From IMG/VR virus record IMGVR_UViG_3300030060_006655, positions 1 to 22,140 of that record: DNA of 22,140 nt; one strand, written 5' to 3'. The notes under the pieces are model-generated. The model worked only from the letters and a program-made list of their open reading frames with translations, had not been told where the DNA came from and did not search any database. This stretch comes from a virus. Every line of letters starts with the position of its first letter. Positions within the stretch are counted from its first letter, which is position 1. This document shows positions 1 through 8,900 of this stretch, one piece after another. A program made the position numbers and the translations under genes.

Positions 1-240
1 TGTGGCCGAACCATAACCGTTGGACCACCCGCCTGCGTTCAGAGTCTCGATCTGGTCGGGGGCCTGTGACACCCAGCTGGTGCCGTTGAAGTACTCGGGG
101 TAGTTCGTGGAGGAGTTGAAGCGGTAGTCCCCCGCGCTGCCGGTTGGCCTTTGCGCCGTCGTTCCGACTGGGAATCCCAGAGCCCCAGTTCCGGCAAAGT
201 TGCCGTTGCCAGCCGGGTCCAGAGTGATGTTGGCACTACC
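1..240. other. GC-rich segment at the distal end of the fibre gene
   Basis: My count gives 151 G or C in the first 240 bases (about 63%). The next two 60-base blocks give about 53% and 48%, and 361-420 gives about 38%. Codons here favour G or C at third positions (CCC, GGC, GCC, CTG), unlike the neighbouring genes. The segment encodes the GTTAQRP-type domain of the partial fibre protein. A composition step inside one open frame fits recent acquisition of a distal domain by recombination. Confidence 0.7.
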
Positions 241-1347
241 ACCAGTGACATCACCACCGATGCGTGTCTCACCTGTTCCTAGAACAGCAAAGGTAGGGGT
301 GTTACCACTCAGGACATCATAGGCATAGGTTCCAGAGGATCCTACAGGGTTCTGAACACTAATCTGTCCATCAAAACCAACACGAACACCTGTCTTATCA
401 GAGAAACTAACATCGTAATCACCAGCAATCACCGGACCAGTGAATTTACCAGTTCCCCCTGAGAGTGTGCCAGTGGTTCCAACACTATCACCAGCATTTG
501 CAGGACTGAGTGAAGTGCCTTGTCTCTGATAACCTGAGTCTCCGCCACCACCACCTGAACCACCACCAGTGGCGCCACCGACAACTGTCCAAGTCTGTCC
601 GACAGGAATAGTAATCGAAACGCCATCATCCACTGTGATGGGTCCTGCAGTCATTGCATTGGTGTTATCATCCAATGTAAAGTCGTTTTTAATATTCTGA
701 TCGTTCTCATAGAAGACTTTATCGCTACCACCACCAGTTGGCATCAACTCAGTTGTACCACCTACATCAGTATCAACCCATTGTGCACTGTCGGCATCCT
801 GATAATAGATGTAGAGCTTACCTGTCTCGGTATTAAACCAAAGAGTGTTAATCGCAGGATTGGCAGGAGGATTGGGCCCAGAATCAACAGTGGCTCCACC
901 GCCACCAGAACCGTCACCATTTCCACCAACTTCAACCCACTGATTACTATCCTCGTCGGTATAATAAATGTAAAGAATACCGCCAGTCGTGCTACTATCC
1001 CACCAAAGTTCACCTTGAACCGGATTAGGTGGAGGAGTTTCAGAAACAATAACAAGAGATGATGTGGAGTCTGCACTGGTGTCAACCCACTGCTCAGAGT
1101 CTACATCTTTGTAGTAAATATAAAGCTTACCATTATCGGTATTGAACCACAGATCGTTAGGTGATGCGTCCTCTGGAGGAGTAGCAGAAGATGTAATTGT
1201 CAGTCCGACACCATCTACAGATCCAGTCCAAGCATTACCAGTCCAGATGTAAGTTGCACCATTCGTTGTGAAATCCGGCGTAGAGGTAGGACTATAAGTA
1301 TTAACCGGATTCTGAGCTGCCGGATTAGCGGGAAAATTTAGTGACAT
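1..1347 (-). CDS. Tail-fibre-like virion protein, 3' end outside window
   Basis: The frame is open from an ATG at 1347-1345 to the left edge (449 codons, no stop), so the C-terminus is missing. The start MSLNFPANP resembles the starts of the next two genes upstream. It is followed by a short aromatic segment (YIWTGNAW) and three copies of a module ending YIYYxDxDSxQWV. Glycine-rich linkers lie near 532-575 and 890-930. A segment with AGPITVDDGVSITIPVG (about 600-660) and one with FPVGTTAQRP and YFNGTSWV (about 70-180) are types I know from phage fibre proteins. The start lies four bases after the preceding stop (TAACCAATG), with only a weak GAGCAG as possible ribosome site. A role as peripheral fibre or adhesin is likely. 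Receptor and exact position on the virion cannot be told. The last 240 bases have deviant base composition. Confidence 0.8.
   Translation of the reverse strand, partial: MSLNFPANPAAQNPVNTYSPTSTPDFTTNGATYIWTGNAWTGSVDGVGLTITSSATPPEDASPNDLWFNTDNGKLYIYYKDVDSEQWVDTSADSTSSLVIVSETPPPNPVQGELWWDSSTTGGILYIYYTDEDSNQWVEVGGNGDGSGGGGATVDSGPNPPANPAINTLWFNTETGKLYIYYQDADSAQWVDTDVGGTTELMPTGGGSDKVFYENDQNIKNDFTLDDNTNAMTAGPITVDDGVSITIPVGQTWTVVGGATGGGSGGGGGDSGYQRQGTSLSPANAGDSVGTTGTLSGGTGKFTGPVIAGDYDVSFSDKTGVRVGFDGQISVQNPVGSSGTYAYDVLSGNTPTFAVLGTGETRIGGDVTGGSANITLDPAGNGNFAGTGALGFPVGTTAQRPTGSAGDYRFNSSTNYPEYFNGTSWVSQAPDQIETLNAGGWSNGYGSAT
776..1158 (-). repeat. Three copies of the aromatic LWW/YIYY/QW module
   Basis: Copies lie at about 1081-1158 (NDLWFNTDNGKLYIYY), 938-1013 (GELWWDSSTTGGILYIYY) and 776-849 (NTLWFNTETGKLYIYY). 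Each closes with D-D/E-x-DSxQWV. Spacers rich in Pro, Thr and Ser, often with a PPxxP motif, separate them. The same module recurs in the collar-domain gene and the gp7-like gene of this window. The alternating hydrophobic and aromatic pattern suggests a small beta module. Its function is unknown to me. Confidence 0.85.
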
Positions 1348-1350
1348 TGG

Positions 1351-1608
1351 TTAACTGCTCGGTCTTACATCTTTCCAGGTACCATTAACCAACACCTTAA
1401 GGTGTCCAGCAACGGTGTCATACCAAAATGAACCATTCGCCGCAGTTACTGGAGCAGAAGCACCAATAATTGCATTGTTTTCATCAGAAACAATGGTGGC
1501 ACCAAGAGAGGTCCACTTCGCTCCATCATAAACATAAACAATATCATTTGTAGCAGTAAACTGCTGTTCTGGTGTAGCGGGATAGGGGAACTCTAATGGA
1601 GTTGACAT
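1351..1608 (-). CDS. Small fibre-related protein, 85 residues
   Basis: This short protein looks like a minimal version of its two neighbours. It has an N-terminal segment with LEFPYPATP and VYVYDGAKW, then one degenerate copy of the aromatic module (GSFWYDTVAGHLKVLVNGTW), and little else. The start ATG at 1608 is well supported: AAGGAG lies at 1619-1614 (minus strand) with five bases to the ATG. A late-promoter motif lies just upstream at 1628-1635. The stop is followed after three bases by the next ATG, so the two genes are probably cotranscribed. It could be a separate small virion protein or the relic of a larger fibre gene. I do not recognise a named family. Confidence 0.8.
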   Translation of the reverse strand: MSTPLEFPYPATPEQQFTATNDIVYVYDGAKWTSLGATIVSDENNAIIGASAPVTAANGSFWYDTVAGHLKVLVNGTWKDVRPSS

Positions 1609-1627
1609 TTGATCTCCTTGTTATTTT

Positions 1628-1635
1628 TATTTATC
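1628..1635 (-). promoter_or_regulatory. T4-type late promoter motif GATAAATA
   Basis: The minus strand reads GATAAATA, matching the NATAAATA pattern of T4-like late promoters (T4 consensus TATAAATA). It lies over the stop codon of the collar-domain gene, about 20 bases before the start of the 85-residue gene. Position and strand fit a late promoter for the last two fibre genes. Confidence 0.6.
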
Positions 1636-2695
1636 AGGCTTTGATACAATGAATAATCAAACGATTATCGTGCCCCAAAGTGGGAAGATTGAAGGTAGTG
1701 GCACCGTTTCCAATTCCAAATGATGTTCCGATAACAGCAAACAAATCCGAATATGTAGATCTACTAACAGCAGAACCATCACACTTCAGATAATCTGTAG
1801 GTGGGTTCTGATTTGCAAATGTAATAATCGTTCCGCAAGGATTTCCATCACCATACGATGAAGTTGTAGTCGTCGTTTCTGTAGATGCAGTTGATACGGT
1901 TGATGCGGCGACGTAAGTATCAATAGCAGTTCTCAGAACACCTGGTGTAAGAACCACATCAGTAGCTGTTCCTTCTAAAGCTTCTGTTACAGTAGCAATT
2001 CTTGTGATACCAGCAGATGAATGACTAGCATCAGCGATGTTCAGGATTGGTTCTTTCTTTGTTCCAGTAATTGTCAGAGGACCTGATGTCAGAATGTTCT
2101 CGACATTAGAAGTCTGACCAGAAATGTTCTGTGTAATTACCCATTGTGATGAATCTTCATCAATATACCAGATGAACATATTGCCACTGACAGTGTCAAA
2201 CCACATATCATTGACTTCTGGATCTGCTGGTGGATTTTCACCCTGACTGATGTAACTATTACCTCTTGCTCCATTGTCAGGAACGGGACTTGCATCAACC
2301 CACTGACTACTATCTGTGTCTTTATAATAGATGTATAATCTACCAGAAACATTATCCCACCAAAGGTCACCTGCTTCTAGGTCTGGGTGAGTTTCTGGTG
2401 TTGGAGGTGTGTCTCCAAGATTAATAACTGCAGGAGGAGGTGTGGGTGTAGCATCCAACCACTCTCCAGTGTTAGTTGCAGGATCAATAACCCAAATCTT
2501 TAGTCTTCTTTCATCGGCATTTGTGTCCCACCACAGGAAACCAGGAATCTCAATAACTGGTGGTGTTTCATAGATAACCGCTGGCGGTTGAATGGCAGTT
2601 TCCCACGCACCAATGGAACTGTTGTAAATGTACTTCAGTCCCGAAATGGGATCATAATACGGTTGAGAAGTATCGGTTGGAAAATTAAGAGCCAT
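1634..2695 (-). CDS. Tail fibre protein with C-terminal tail collar domain
   Basis: This 353-residue protein begins MALNFPTD with an aromatic stretch (YIYNSSIGAW) like the following two genes. Three copies of the LWW/YIYY/QW module follow at roughly residues 50-190. A linker rich in Ser and Thr precedes the C-terminal domain. Residues 285-353 match the phage tail collar family: GTIITFA, then LKCDG (303-307), a YSDLFAVIG stretch and FNLP (335-338). That family includes the collar part of short tail fibres such as T4 gp12. The stop of the 68-residue gene overlaps the start by one base (TAATG), suggesting translational coupling, and no strong ribosome site is visible. A short-tail-fibre-like baseplate appendage is likely. 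It is not a full gp12 equivalent by length (T4 gp12 is about 527 residues). Confidence 0.83.
   Translation of the reverse strand: MALNFPTDTSQPYYDPISGLKYIYNSSIGAWETAIQPPAVIYETPPVIEIPGFLWWDTNADERRLKIWVIDPATNTGEWLDATPTPPPAVINLGDTPPTPETHPDLEAGDLWWDNVSGRLYIYYKDTDSSQWVDASPVPDNGARGNSYISQGENPPADPEVNDMWFDTVSGNMFIWYIDEDSSQWVITQNISGQTSNVENILTSGPLTITGTKKEPILNIADASHSSAGITRIATVTEALEGTATDVVLTPGVLRTAIDTYVAASTVSTASTETTTTTSSYGDGNPCGTIITFANQNPPTDYLKCDGSAVSRSTYSDLFAVIGTSFGIGNGATTFNLPTLGHDNRLIIHCIKA
2137..2540 (-). repeat. Three copies of the aromatic module in the collar-domain gene
   Basis: Copies lie at about 2456-2540 (a divergent copy with GFLWWDTNADERRLKIW), 2297-2370 (GDLWWDNVSGRLYIYY) and 2137-2213 (NDMWFDTVSGNMFIWY). 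They end in EWLD, SQWVD and SQWV respectively. The middle copy is nearly the same as copies in the leftmost fibre gene, pointing to duplication and shuffling within this cluster. Confidence 0.85.
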
Positions 2696-2901
2696 TACTT
2701 ATTCAGCAGCTGGTGGAGGAGTGATTTAATTTCATCTATCTCATTACGAAGAGTGTTTAATTCAATAGAGTTTTGTTGATTTGCTCTAGCCTGTTCTTTG
2801 GCCAGACGATACCTAGATCTCTCGGAGCTCTCGCGATTAACGATCACTCCGGTGTCAGCATCTTTATAGAGATTGGGATGTCCCTCAACTGGTTGTTTCA
2901 T
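2695..2901 (-). CDS. Small coiled-coil protein, 68 residues
   Basis: This is a short charged protein starting MKQPVEGHPNLYKD, followed by a VIVNRESSE stretch. The second half (about residues 35-67) has heptad-like spacing of I and L (IELNTLRNEIDEIKSLLHQLL) and should form a coiled coil. It sits between the giant virion protein and the fibre genes, with a one-base stop/start overlap with the fibre gene downstream. Small proteins of this type recur at this position in T4-like marine phages as I remember them, but no function is known to me. The leader before its ATG is AT-rich with no Shine-Dalgarno sequence. A role in fibre attachment or assembly is only a guess from position. Confidence 0.8.
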   Translation of the reverse strand: MKQPVEGHPNLYKDADTGVIVNRESSERSRYRLAKEQARANQQNSIELNTLRNEIDEIKSLLHQLLNK

Positions 2902-2906
2902 AATAT

Positions 2907-2914
2907 TATTTATT
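2907..2914 (-). promoter_or_regulatory. T4-type late promoter motif AATAAATA
   Basis: The minus strand reads AATAAATA and overlaps the TAA stop of the giant structural gene. It ends six bases before the ATG of the 68-residue gene. Transcripts starting about six bases downstream would be almost leaderless for that gene, so the motif may mainly serve the fibre genes beyond it. Confidence 0.55.
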
Positions 2915-5900
2915 CAGTGACAACCAATTGCATATCGTCAATGATAGGTGTAAGAGCGGGGTTCTCAACCACCATAACGATCTTGATAGCGAGAGCGTCA
3001 AACTTAGGAAGATCCTGAGCTGTCCAGACCAGGGACTTAAATCCAGCAGGTCCAATCTCAGCAGGATTCACATTGTCACTATCTCTCACTGTGATGAGAT
3101 TGACATCATCAGGAAGACCAGGAACAATCTGTCTGTTCTCAATCAGTTGATTCTGTTGATTGGAATCTACCACTCGTGCAATCAATTCCTGTTCAGGATT
3201 GAAGGGAATCCAGTTTCTACCGGACAGGTTACCGTCGAAACCAACTGCTCTCGGACGATAGAAACATCTGATAGAGTCCTTGGTGTAGTAACAAGCGCTC
3301 AACTTAAGTTGAATTCCATCACACTCACTCTCAAAGATGAAGAGTTTCGATTGGAACTTAGACCAAGCAGAACCTCTGTTATTCACCTCAGGATAATAGA
3401 GGTCTCCATCTGCCACATCAATCTCAGCTGTCATCAAATTGATGTCTGAGTTACTGAAGACAGGAGCGTTCTTCAGATGACGAACGTGATCGCCTCTGAG
3501 TTGAATTCTACCAGTTGCAGAATCGAAGTTGTCAATGTTGGCGGTTCTGGTTACACCATCTCCACTTGTCCATTCCAGGTCAGTGTTATTAGTCAAACCT
3601 AGTGCAGTTGCATTACCTGCCAGTTTCAGAGTTGCTTTCTGAACACCAAAGATAGGATCAGAAGGATTTGGATTATTGACCAAGTTACGAATCACATTCG
3701 CATTTGTTCTTTCCAGGTTGATAACAGGTGAAACTGCATCACTGGTAGAGAGAAGGAAAACAGCAACTTCAAGAGACTTCTGTTCATTCAGTCTTTGTGA
3801 ATCATTGAAGAATGCTTCGTTGATTTCATTAACAACTGTCTTAACTCCATTGAAGTAATATGTTTCAAGAAGTTCGATGTCATAAGAAGTTTCTTTGGTG
3901 TACTTGTTTCTCGACAGTTCCAATGCCAGTGGCGAAGAACTTGTCTGAACTCTAATTGCCTGATCAACTGACAAACCAATTGCTGGTGTAGTTGTAGCAG
4001 TCAGTGTTGTTGATCCAAATGTCATCGCACCTGTAGTGATGTTGATGCACTCATACTCTTTGTTAGTAGTAATCTTGACACCAGATCCACCACCTCTAGA
4101 CTTAGCGGTTGCATCTGTACTAACTTGAATAGAGAAGTCATTCAGTCCAGCGTCAATAACAGTGTGAAGAGTGTTCAATTCATTATCGGGAATGCCACCA
4201 ACTTCACCACTGACACCAGTGATAGCAACCAAGTCACCAGGTAGGAGACTGTGCCACATGCAATGGATCTGAACAATCTTAGGATTAGCACCGAACTGAG
4301 TGGAACCACTCACCAATGAATTGTTACTAGTTCTAATTGGGTTCTTATCTAGTAACCTACCTTCGATAGGTGCATTCACCATATCAATTCTACCAACAGT
4401 GTTCCTGATGAAGATTGCTCTTGAAAGGTTGAACTTGATATCCTGTGTCTGGTCTGCTGTCCACAAACCACCATTCTGTGATTTGAACAACGAACCCAGA
4501 GATGCAACCTTAGTCACCCTTCTAGTAGTTCCGATTTCATTCTCACCAATCTTGGCTGTGTAAGCCTTGTACTTCAGTGAAGTAGGTGCTTTCAGAACGA
4601 ATGAATAGGTTGTGTCTCCCAACAGATAGATAGGTGTTTGGAACCTGAACCTTGTTTCTGCTGTTGCATCTTCAGATGTTGCAACACCCATATCAACAGC
4701 TTTCTCACCTTCAGATGTTCTCACTGCCACCGTGGCATTTGAACCAGAGGTGTCACTAACCGTGGCACTAGGGATCTTGGTGTATCCACTACCAGAGTTG
4801 GTAATGTCAATTCCATAAACTCTACCTTCTCCAGTACTACCAACAGCACCAACTCTAACAGTACCAGTAGCTGTCACACCACCAGGAAGTTGAGGAGCCG
4901 TGAATGTCACGGTAGCACCACTACTGTAGTTTTGTCCCACATCAGTGACTTCAGCGTATTCAATGTTGATTTCATCTTCCACAATGTTGAATGTAGAAGT
5001 CTGTGCTGGTGTTGTGTTAGGTGTAAGTTCTTCACCTGTCACAAAGTCTCCAACATAATTAACAAACACCAAATCATAAACTGTGTTACTCACATTCTGA
5101 TTAGTGTTCTTAGATGCTGCACTGAATGTGATAGCTTCTTGGAGAACACCTGTAGAACCAGTAACTGAACCAGTGAATGTAGTTCCGGCGGGAATAGTTG
5201 TGGATGTCACACCAACTCCCAATTCACACTTCACTCTCAGTGTTGTGTTTGATTGCTTAACTGCAATGGAATAAGGGAGAATGGTATCAGTCGGAACTTC
5301 ACCATCAGTTGTGGTAATGTAACATTCAACTGCTTGTGTGGGATCCTTTGTTTCAAAGTAGACACCAACCTCAGAAAGGAACATTCCATCAGGATACTCA
5401 TTACTGTCAATAGTAAATGTCTGAGCAATCGGGTCATCGTCATTCCAGAACACTGGAGTTTCGACCCTTTGAACAACTGTTCTCTCTCGAATAGTCTCAA
5501 CTCTCTCAACCCTTTCAATAATTCTAGGTGCAGGAGGAGGACCAATGACCCTAGCGGCAACTGTCGTTCCACCAGGTTGCCATCTATTCTCTGTCTGGGT
5601 GACACTTCTAGTTCTACTGAATGCCGGAATTGTGGTAGCAACGATTGTCTCTTGCTTATCCTGCAGAACACCACTTGCTGTGTAAGTGGTCTCAGCGAAA
5701 CCTTCCACCACTTCCAAATCTTGTGAGTTGGTCTTGGAGGTTGTAATTCTGAACTTTCTAGTTCCGTTGTTGAATGAACGAGTAGGACCAGATGTCTGAT
5801 ATGAAATCCTAGCCATACCATTATAAGGTTGTTCCGGAACAGGAGGCCTGCCATTAGGGATGACAAAGATACCAGCAACAGTACCAACATTGTCACTCAT

Positions 5901-8900
5901 AATAGGATAACCAAATCCTTGGCTATTCACACCAGGAGTGCTTCTGTATCTACCACCCCTCTGGTTGTCAACGGCGAACCATTCTGTACAGTCAACATCA
6001 TCAAAGTAGATGTAGTAACGAGTGTTGGGTTTCAACCTTGCGGCTTCAACTCTCACCTGACGAGTTCTCATCGTTCTGGCAAGAGACACATCAGTGATTC
6101 TGTCACCATAAGATGTTTCTTGTCTTCTACCTGTGCTGACTCTGATGTCTGTTCTGGTCTGAGTTCTGGCCTGTTGAACAGATCTTGTAGTTGTAGTAAC
6201 TTCAACAGCAGGGTTCCAGTTGTTAGCTGTACCAGGACCTCTACCAGCATCTTGTGGTGTGTTTGTCCTGTTAACATCTGTTCTAACCCTACCAGTATCC
6301 TGCCAGTCACCCCAAACAGTTCCCATACCTGCTCTGGTCATTTCCTGAGTCAAGTTAACCATAGAGTCAAAGAGACTGTTATCTCTGATCACCAAATCCG
6401 GTTGTTGGCTGGTGTCAGTCCAAGTATCAATAGCAGGACTCAGTTCAACTTCACCATCATAACAGAAGACGGTGTAAGGCTGAAGGTTGACCGATCTTGT
6501 AGCAAATGGTTGTGTAGTAAAGACACCTTCACTATAATCCAACATCAACTGTGGACCAGCCTTTCTATAACCGTTAGGAACTCTAGAAGCCTGGTTCTGT
6601 GCAACCTCAATCAACTCAACCTGATCGGTATAGTGAGGAGCTCTCAGGTGAGTGGCAATCTCATCGATTGAACATCTATAGTACTCGGAACCTGTTGCAC
6701 CCTGACCGTGAGTTGAGAAGTTATCAACCACCATTCCATTCTTGAATCTATCGAGTCCGGTAACGGCATCTCTCACATTCATATTGAGAGCTGATTGTTC
6801 CAACAGAGACAGAGAAACCAGTTCTTCCAGTCTACCGATTCTCCTTTCCAGAGAAACGATATCCTTCATCTGATAACTCTTATAGTTAAACTTATTAGTC
6901 TTAATTCCTTTAATGTTAAAGGTGTAGGGAGACAGTTTGAAGTCGTAAAGTCTGATACCTGTAGCAATGTCAGGTGGTGCAATCGGTTCATCAGCTGTCG
7001 CACCTTCGACAATAGTAATTGCACCGGACTTCTCCATGAACAAAGCATCAATCTTAGCTTGATAGAATGCCAAGTTACATTCAAAGTTAGAACCCGTTAC
7101 TGGAATTCTAGGTGCAATACCATTACCATCATTTGATGAGTTTCTGAAGTTAGTTGCTTCTAGGGCACCCTTACCTGGAGTGATAGAAGGAAGATAAGAA
7201 GGGTTAGCTCCTGCAGTGTTGACAATAGGTCTGAAGTCAACACAATCTCTCAATTGAACATAAAGGTCAATTGTACTCTCACTCAGAGGGATACCAGCAA
7301 TTGGTGCATAAACGGGGATGTCAGCATAATTGACACCACCATCAGAAATATAGGAGTCTACACTAAAGAAGTCGCCATCTCCACTATGATCGAAGTAATC
7401 GAATGTGATTGACAGAGTGTCTGTCGCTGGTGGCGCACCATCCTTGAGTTCCAGAGTTGAGATGCCATAGAAGTTATCTCTCTGTCCATCGTCAAAGTCA
7501 TAGTTATCTCTCACATCAATGTCATTAGGTGCCATCGTCATTTCTGTGACGGCGATGCCATCTGCCACACCCAAACTAATGATGGGTTCTAGAGCAAGGT
7601 CACCAGTCACTACAATTGTCTGTGTCTTCTTGATCTTACGTTTTGCTTTTGCGTTAGACACATAAACAGGGAGAATGATCTTCAGAGTAGCATTATCTTT
7701 AATGGGAGTAGGGTCAGCAGGGTCTGAGAATGTCAGAGTGATCTTTCTACCCAGATCAGTAACATTGGCACTCACCACAGTGAGTTGTCTTCCCAATTCT
7801 TCTGTACCATCACTATCGGTGACAGTTACAATGGTGTCAGCTGCACCTTGAATAAACTGTTCGTTTGCTTTATTGGTTTCAAGGGTAATGAATGTAGATC
7901 CGGCAGGAATGGCGTTTACAAATTCCTGAAGGACATAATAGTTGATGCCGGTAGCATCTGGATCACTCTCCAAGGATGCCACAGTCTCCTGTGGTAACTG
8001 GAAGAGGAGGTTGTTGTTAGGTTGTCCCTTCGGCTTAATTCTGACTCTACTGACAACCGCACTGTTCACATCTGCAACCAGAGGTGTAGTCAGATAGATG
8101 ACAGATGAAACTCTGTTCTGACCATATCCAACAGGTTCTGTTGCAAAGTAAACCAAATGACTCTGTTGGTTACCATCGGAGTCAAAGAAGGTGATCAAAT
8201 CACCAAACTGAAGTTGTTGTGAAGGATCACCACCAAAGTCATTACAGACTAAGGTTGTTCCATCTTTTGCTCCACTGAAGATAGATCCAGCAGCAACTCT
8301 AAGAATATCTGTTTCCAGATTATTCTCAATAGCCATATCAGCAGAGAAGTTTGTGGTATCTGCCAGGAATGAGAAGAATGACTTTGTCTTAGAGAAAGAG
8401 TTTTCAGTCTTAGCGGGAATAGTAACGACATATCCTGTCGTGGTGTCACCACCAGAAGTTGCAACAGCAACAACGTTGATTCTACTCTTCTGTAGTGCAG
8501 ATCCCTCAGGATAAGGGAAGTTTCTGATAATTTCTCTACCAGCAGGTGTCAGAACAATCTTGTTTGCGATTGCATCGTGTGTAAAGTCGGTAGTTTGTGC
8601 CAGAGTTTTTGTTGAACCCTGAGCTTGCAGTTCAATAGATGTTACACCTGAAAGATCGGGAACTGCTGAATGAGTGAACTCAAATCCAATAGGATCACCT
8701 GTTTTAGCAATTCTACCAATCTTCTCTGACCCATCCGCCAATTTTTGTTTTACAAACTCACCCGGTTCAAATTCACCAACGATGTTAGAAACAATCAACA
8801 ATGAGGGGGAACTATCTGCAACCACTGTGCCAAAGGTTCCACTCTTCTCACCAATTACTTGGTCTCCCTGGACCCAATCAACATCATATTGATTATCAAG

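Noticed and set aside
2928-3449. 173-codon open frame on the + strand
   Set aside because: It is antisense to the conserved end of the giant gene and its composition does not look like a protein. No + strand promoter is visible.
5237-5896. 219-codon frame on the minus strand in another phase
   Set aside because: It is fully inside the giant gene, Leu/Ser/Arg-rich as expected of an out-of-phase shadow, and has no ribosome site.
5829-6671. 280-codon open frame on the + strand
   Set aside because: It lies wholly antisense to the giant structural gene, has a Ser/Thr/Cys/Ile-rich composition typical of antisense frames, and has no ribosome site or related domain.
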